DNA from: Cronobacter malonaticus LMG 23826
GTDB taxonomy: Bacteria > Pseudomonadota > Gammaproteobacteria > Enterobacterales > Enterobacteriaceae
Direction: 5' to 3'
DNA: 64,000 bases
Assembly: GCF_001277215.2 (NCBI RefSeq)
Contig: NZ_CP013940.1
Location: 3,286,001-3,350,000, forward strand
This document shows positions 61,109-64,000 of the stretch, in pieces. A program made the position numbers and the translations under genes. Within the stretch, counting starts at the first letter, position 1. Every line of letters starts with the position of its first letter. The notes under the pieces were generated by a model. The model saw only the letters and a program-made list of their open reading frames with translations. It was not told the DNA's origin and did no database searches.

Positions 61109-62533
61109 TTACTTTTTCTTCGCTTTCGGGTTCGGCAGGTCGGTAATGCTGCCTTCGAACACTTCTGCCGCCAGACCTACAGACTCGTGCAGGGTCGGGT
61201 GCGCATGGATGGTGAGCGCGATATCTTCCGCGTCACAACCCATTTCGATAGCCAGACCGATTTCACCCAGCAGCTCGCCGCCGTTGGTGCCGACAATCGC
61301 GCCGCCGATGACACGGTGGGTTTCTTTGTCGAAAATCAGTTTGGTCATACCGTCTGCGCAATCGGAAGCGATAGCACGGCCAGACGCCGCCCACGGGAAG
61401 GTGGCGGTTTCGTAGCTGATGCCTTTCTCTTTCGCTTCTTTCTCGGTCAGACCCACCCATGCCACTTCCGGCTCGGTGTAAGCGATAGACGGGATCACTT
61501 TCGGATCGAAGTAGTGTTTCATGCCCGCGATAACTTCAGCGGCAACGTGACCTTCGTGAACGCCTTTGTGCGCCAGCATCGGCTGACCGACGATATCGCC
61601 GATCGCATAGATGTGCGGCACGTTGGTGCGCATTTGTTTGTCAACGCGGATAAAGCCACGGTCGTCCACTTCCACACCCGCTTTGCCTGCATCCAGGTTT
61701 TTGCCGTTCGGCACACGGCCGATAGCCACCAGCACGGCGTCGTAACGCTGCGCTTCCGCAGGCGCTTTTTTGCCTTCCATGGAAACGTAAATACCGTCTT
61801 CTTTCGCTTCAACGGCAGTCACTTTGGTTTCCAGCATCAGGTTGAATTTCTTGCTGATGCGCTTGGTAAAGACTTTCACGACGTCTTTGTCGGCAGCCGG
61901 GATAACCTGGTCGAACATTTCAACCACGTCGATCTCTGAACCCAGCGCGTGGTAAACGGTACCCATCTCCAGACCGATGATACCGCCGCCCATAACCAGC
62001 ATACGCTTCGGCACTTCTTTCAGTTCCAGTGCGTCGGTGGAATCCCATACGCGCGGATCTTCATGCGGAATAAACGGCAGCTGAATCGGACGGGAACCCG
62101 CCGCGATGATCGCGTTGTCGAAGTTAATCACGGTTTTGCCGTTCTCGCCTTCCACTTCCAGGGTGTTCGCGCCGGTGAATTTACCCAGGCCGTTCACCAC
62201 TTTCACTTTACGGCCTTTGGCCATACCAGACAGACCGCCGGTCAGCTGATTGATGACTTTTTCTTTCCAGGTGCGGATTTTATCGATGTCGGTTTTCGGC
62301 TCGCCGAAAACGATGCCGTGCTCGGCAAGCGCTTTGGCTTCTTCGATAACTTTCGCTACGTGCAGCAGCGCTTTAGAAGGGATACAGCCTACGTTCAGGC
62401 AAACACCGCCCAGGGTGCTGTAACGCTCGACGATTACGGTTTCCAGACCTAAGTCAGCGCAACGGAAGGCCGCAGAGTAACCTGCCGGGCCTGCCCCAAG
62501 TACCACGACCTGAGTTTTGATTTCAGTACTCAT
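61109..62533 (-). CDS. lpdA: Lpd, dihydrolipoamide dehydrogenase (E3)
   Basis: Shared flavoprotein of pyruvate and 2-oxoglutarate dehydrogenases and the glycine cleavage system; reoxidises lipoyl groups with NAD. Of two adjacent ATGs I take the second (62533), which is better spaced from AGAGG and gives 474 residues as in E. coli. FAD motif GAGPAG at 13-18, redox disulfide C45-C50 (CLNVGC), NAD motif GGGIIG and the active HAHPTLHES near 445-453 are intact. Downstream of aceF with its own promoter. Confidence 0.98.
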   Translation of the reverse strand: MSTEIKTQVVVLGAGPAGYSAAFRCADLGLETVIVERYSTLGGVCLNVGCIPSKALLHVAKVIEEAKALAEHGIVFGEPKTDIDKIRTWKEKVINQLTGGLSGMAKGRKVKVVNGLGKFTGANTLEVEGENGKTVINFDNAIIAAGSRPIQLPFIPHEDPRVWDSTDALELKEVPKRMLVMGGGIIGLEMGTVYHALGSEIDVVEMFDQVIPAADKDVVKVFTKRISKKFNLMLETKVTAVEAKEDGIYVSMEGKKAPAEAQRYDAVLVAIGRVPNGKNLDAGKAGVEVDDRGFIRVDKQMRTNVPHIYAIGDIVGQPMLAHKGVHEGHVAAEVIAGMKHYFDPKVIPSIAYTEPEVAWVGLTEKEAKEKGISYETATFPWAASGRAIASDCADGMTKLIFDKETHRVIGGAIVGTNGGELLGEIGLAIEMGCDAEDIALTIHAHPTLHESVGLAAEVFEGSITDLPNPKAKKK

Positions 62534-62615
62534 CATGACCTCTTTGTAATTTTCCGGCGGGTCTGACGCTTAAGTTTTAACGCCCATCATCCACCGGGAC
62601 GTTCTATCCGCTCGC

Positions 62616-62644
62616 ATTTTACAAAACTGTTAACAATTTTGAAA
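62616..62644 (-). promoter_or_regulatory. Promoter of lpdA
   Basis: On the minus strand TTTCAA, 17 bases containing GTTAAC, then TAAAAT. Strong -10, and the A/T-rich GTTAAC element resembles ArcA-type half-sites known at the E. coli lpd promoter. Confidence 0.65.
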
Positions 62645-62708
62645 CAACAAACGGCAGACGAATCTTTTTGGCACCTGATAATTTCGCACAGTCAGGCGGA
62701 ATTACCAG

Positions 62709-62736
62709 AAAAAAGCCGGCCGTCAGGCCGGCTTTT
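62709..62736 (-). terminator. Terminator of aceF
   Basis: On the minus strand AAGCCGGCC/GGCCGGCTT with a TGAC loop followed by T, starting within 4 bases of the aceF stop. Confidence 0.85.
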
Positions 62737-62739
62737 CGC

Positions 62740-64000
62740 TTACATCACCAGGCGGCGAATGTCCGACAGGGTGTTGTTGATGATGGTGATGAAACGCGCA
62801 CCATCAGCACCGTCGATCACGCGGTGGTCGAAGGACAGGGAGATCGGCAGCATCAGGCGCGGCACGAACTCTTTACCATTCCACACCGGCTCCATCGCAG
62901 ACTTGGAGACGCCGAGGATAGCCACTTCCGGCGCGTTCACGATCGGCGCGAAGTGGGTGGTGCCCAGGCCGCCGATGCTGGAGATGGTGAAGCAGCCGCC
63001 CTGCATTTCGCCAGCGGTCAGCTTGCCATCACGCGCTTTTTTGGAGATGGTCATCAGCTCGCGAGAAAGCTCAATGATGCCTTTCTTGTTCACATCTTTG
63101 AACACCGGTACAACCAGGCCGTTCGGGGTATCTACCGCCACGCCGATGTTGATGTATTTTTTCAGCGTCAGGCGCTGGCCATCTTCAGACAGCGAGCTGT
63201 TGAAGCGCGGCATCTGCTCAAGGGCAGCGGCAACGGCTTTCATGATGAAGACAACCGGGGTGATCTTCACATCCAGCTTACGCTTCTCAGCTTCGGCATT
63301 CTGCTGCTTACGGAACGCTTCCAGATCGGTGATATCAGTTTTGTCGAAGTGCGTAACGTGCGGGATCATCACCCAGTTACGGCTCAGGTTCGCGCCAGAG
63401 ATTTTCTGGATGCGGCCCAGTTCCACTTCTTCCACTTCACCAAACTTGCTGAAGTCCACTTTCGGCCACGGCAGCAGACCCGGCAGAGAACCACCGGTCG
63501 CGCCAGCGGCAGGAGCGGATTCTGCACGTTTAACAGCGTCTTTCACGTAAGCCTGAACGTCTTCGCGCAGGATGCGGCCTTTGCGACCGGTGCCTTTCAC
63601 TTTCGCCAGGTTCACGCCGAATTCGCGCGCCAGGCGGCGGATCAGCGGCGTCGCGTGGACGTAAGCGTCGTTTTCAGCAAACTCAGATTTGCCTTCGGCT
63701 TTCGCCGGAGCCGCAGCCGGTTTGTCAGCTTTCGCCGCCGGAGCCGGAGCTGCCGCTTCCTGTTTCGCAGCCGGAGCCGCCGCAGGCGCTGCGCCTTCCA
63801 CTTCGAAGACCATGATAAGAGAGCCGGTGGAGACTTTATCGCCCACGTTCACTTTCAGCTCTTTCACGGTACCTGCGAACGGTGCCGGCACTTCCATAGA
63901 AGCTTTGTCGCCTTCTACAGTGATCAGAGACTGTTCAGCGGTGACTTTGTCGCCCACTTTCACCAGCACTTCGGTCACTTCGACTTCATCGCCACCGATA
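62740..64000 (-). CDS. aceF: AceF, dihydrolipoamide acetyltransferase (E2), 5' part outside window
   Basis: Core subunit of pyruvate dehydrogenase; transfers acetyl from lipoyl to CoA. About 419 C-terminal codons are visible and the frame stays open to base 64000. They cover one lipoyl domain (lysine in EGDKASME), an Ala/Pro linker, the peripheral-subunit binding domain ([13 protein letters not shown]) and the catalytic domain with [10 protein letters not shown] near the end. E. coli AceF has three lipoyl domains, so one or two more lie outside. A GTG at 63978 is internal and not the start. Confidence 0.96.
   Translation of the reverse strand, partial: IGGDEVEVTEVLVKVGDKVTAEQSLITVEGDKASMEVPAPFAGTVKELKVNVGDKVSTGSLIMVFEVEGAAPAAAPAAKQEAAAPAPAAKADKPAAAPAKAEGKSEFAENDAYVHATPLIRRLAREFGVNLAKVKGTGRKGRILREDVQAYVKDAVKRAESAPAAGATGGSLPGLLPWPKVDFSKFGEVEEVELGRIQKISGANLSRNWVMIPHVTHFDKTDITDLEAFRKQQNAEAEKRKLDVKITPVVFIMKAVAAALEQMPRFNSSLSEDGQRLTLKKYINIGVAVDTPNGLVVPVFKDVNKKGIIELSRELMTISKKARDGKLTAGEMQGGCFTISSIGGLGTTHFAPIVNAPEVAILGVSKSAMEPVWNGKEFVPRLMLPISLSFDHRVIDGADGARFITIINNTLSDIRRLVM

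Overview
This is a chromosomal window from a member of the Enterobacteriaceae. Nearly every protein is close to the E. coli K-12 version in length and motifs, and gene order follows the E. coli interval from the aceEF-lpd region to bamA, read backwards (bamA at the left edge, aceF at the right edge). Coding DNA is GC-rich with strong third-position bias. A Cronobacter/Siccibacter/Enterobacter-like genus would fit, but the genus is my guess. I see no tRNA, rRNA, insertion sequence, prophage or CRISPR array.

Layout: (1) 1-9700, minus strand: envelope, isoprenoid and translation genes bamA (cut), rseP, cdsA, uppS, dxr, frr, pyrH, tsf, rpsB with its conserved S2 leader. (2) 9850-14730, plus strand: map, glnD, dapD, yaeH. 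(3) 14800-23450: degP with a sigma-E promoter, dgt, mtnN-btuF-yadS, erpA, clcA, hemL. (4) 23460-29630: three copies of a palindromic repeat, then the Fur-type fhuACDB ferrichrome operon. (5) 29770-36220: mrcB, hrpB, thpR, sfsA. (6) 36400-41980: dksA, gluQ, pcnB (AUU start), folK, panB, panC, panD. (7) 42000-53570: a yadE-like deacetylase, yadGH, can, hpt, gcd with a CRP site, two more repeat copies, cueO with a CueR-type promoter, yacC, speE-speD, yacL. (8) 53750-64000: an unrecognised secreted protein, acnB, an unusual intergenic region, a DUF3300/DUF2950 gene pair, a chromosomal traT, lpdA and aceF (cut).

The most interesting part is the interval of about 0.9 kb between acnB and the DUF3300 gene. 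It has the layout of a type I toxin-antitoxin locus. A 37-39 residue, very hydrophobic, signal-peptide-like ORF sits on the plus strand behind a long structured leader with no good ribosome site. A divergent minus-strand RNA of about 84 nt can be drawn from a plausible promoter to a strong terminator. The 5' end of that RNA would pair with the toxin leader over 17 continuous positions (one G-U), extendable to 20 with one mismatch. This resembles TisB/IstR-1, ShoB/OhsC, ZorO/OrzO, DinQ/AgrB and TimP/TimR; whether it is a relocated relative of one of these or a new family cannot be settled without searches.

Compared with E. coli K-12 from memory, several accessory genes are absent: cdaR (degP/yaeH), yaeI (yaeH/dapD), the yad fimbrial cluster (folK/panB), yadD (panC/panD) and yadI (yadH/yadE). 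Several gene starts were moved from the longest open frame to the start that matches family length and has a ribosome site. Statements about E. coli proteins come from memory, not from a database search.
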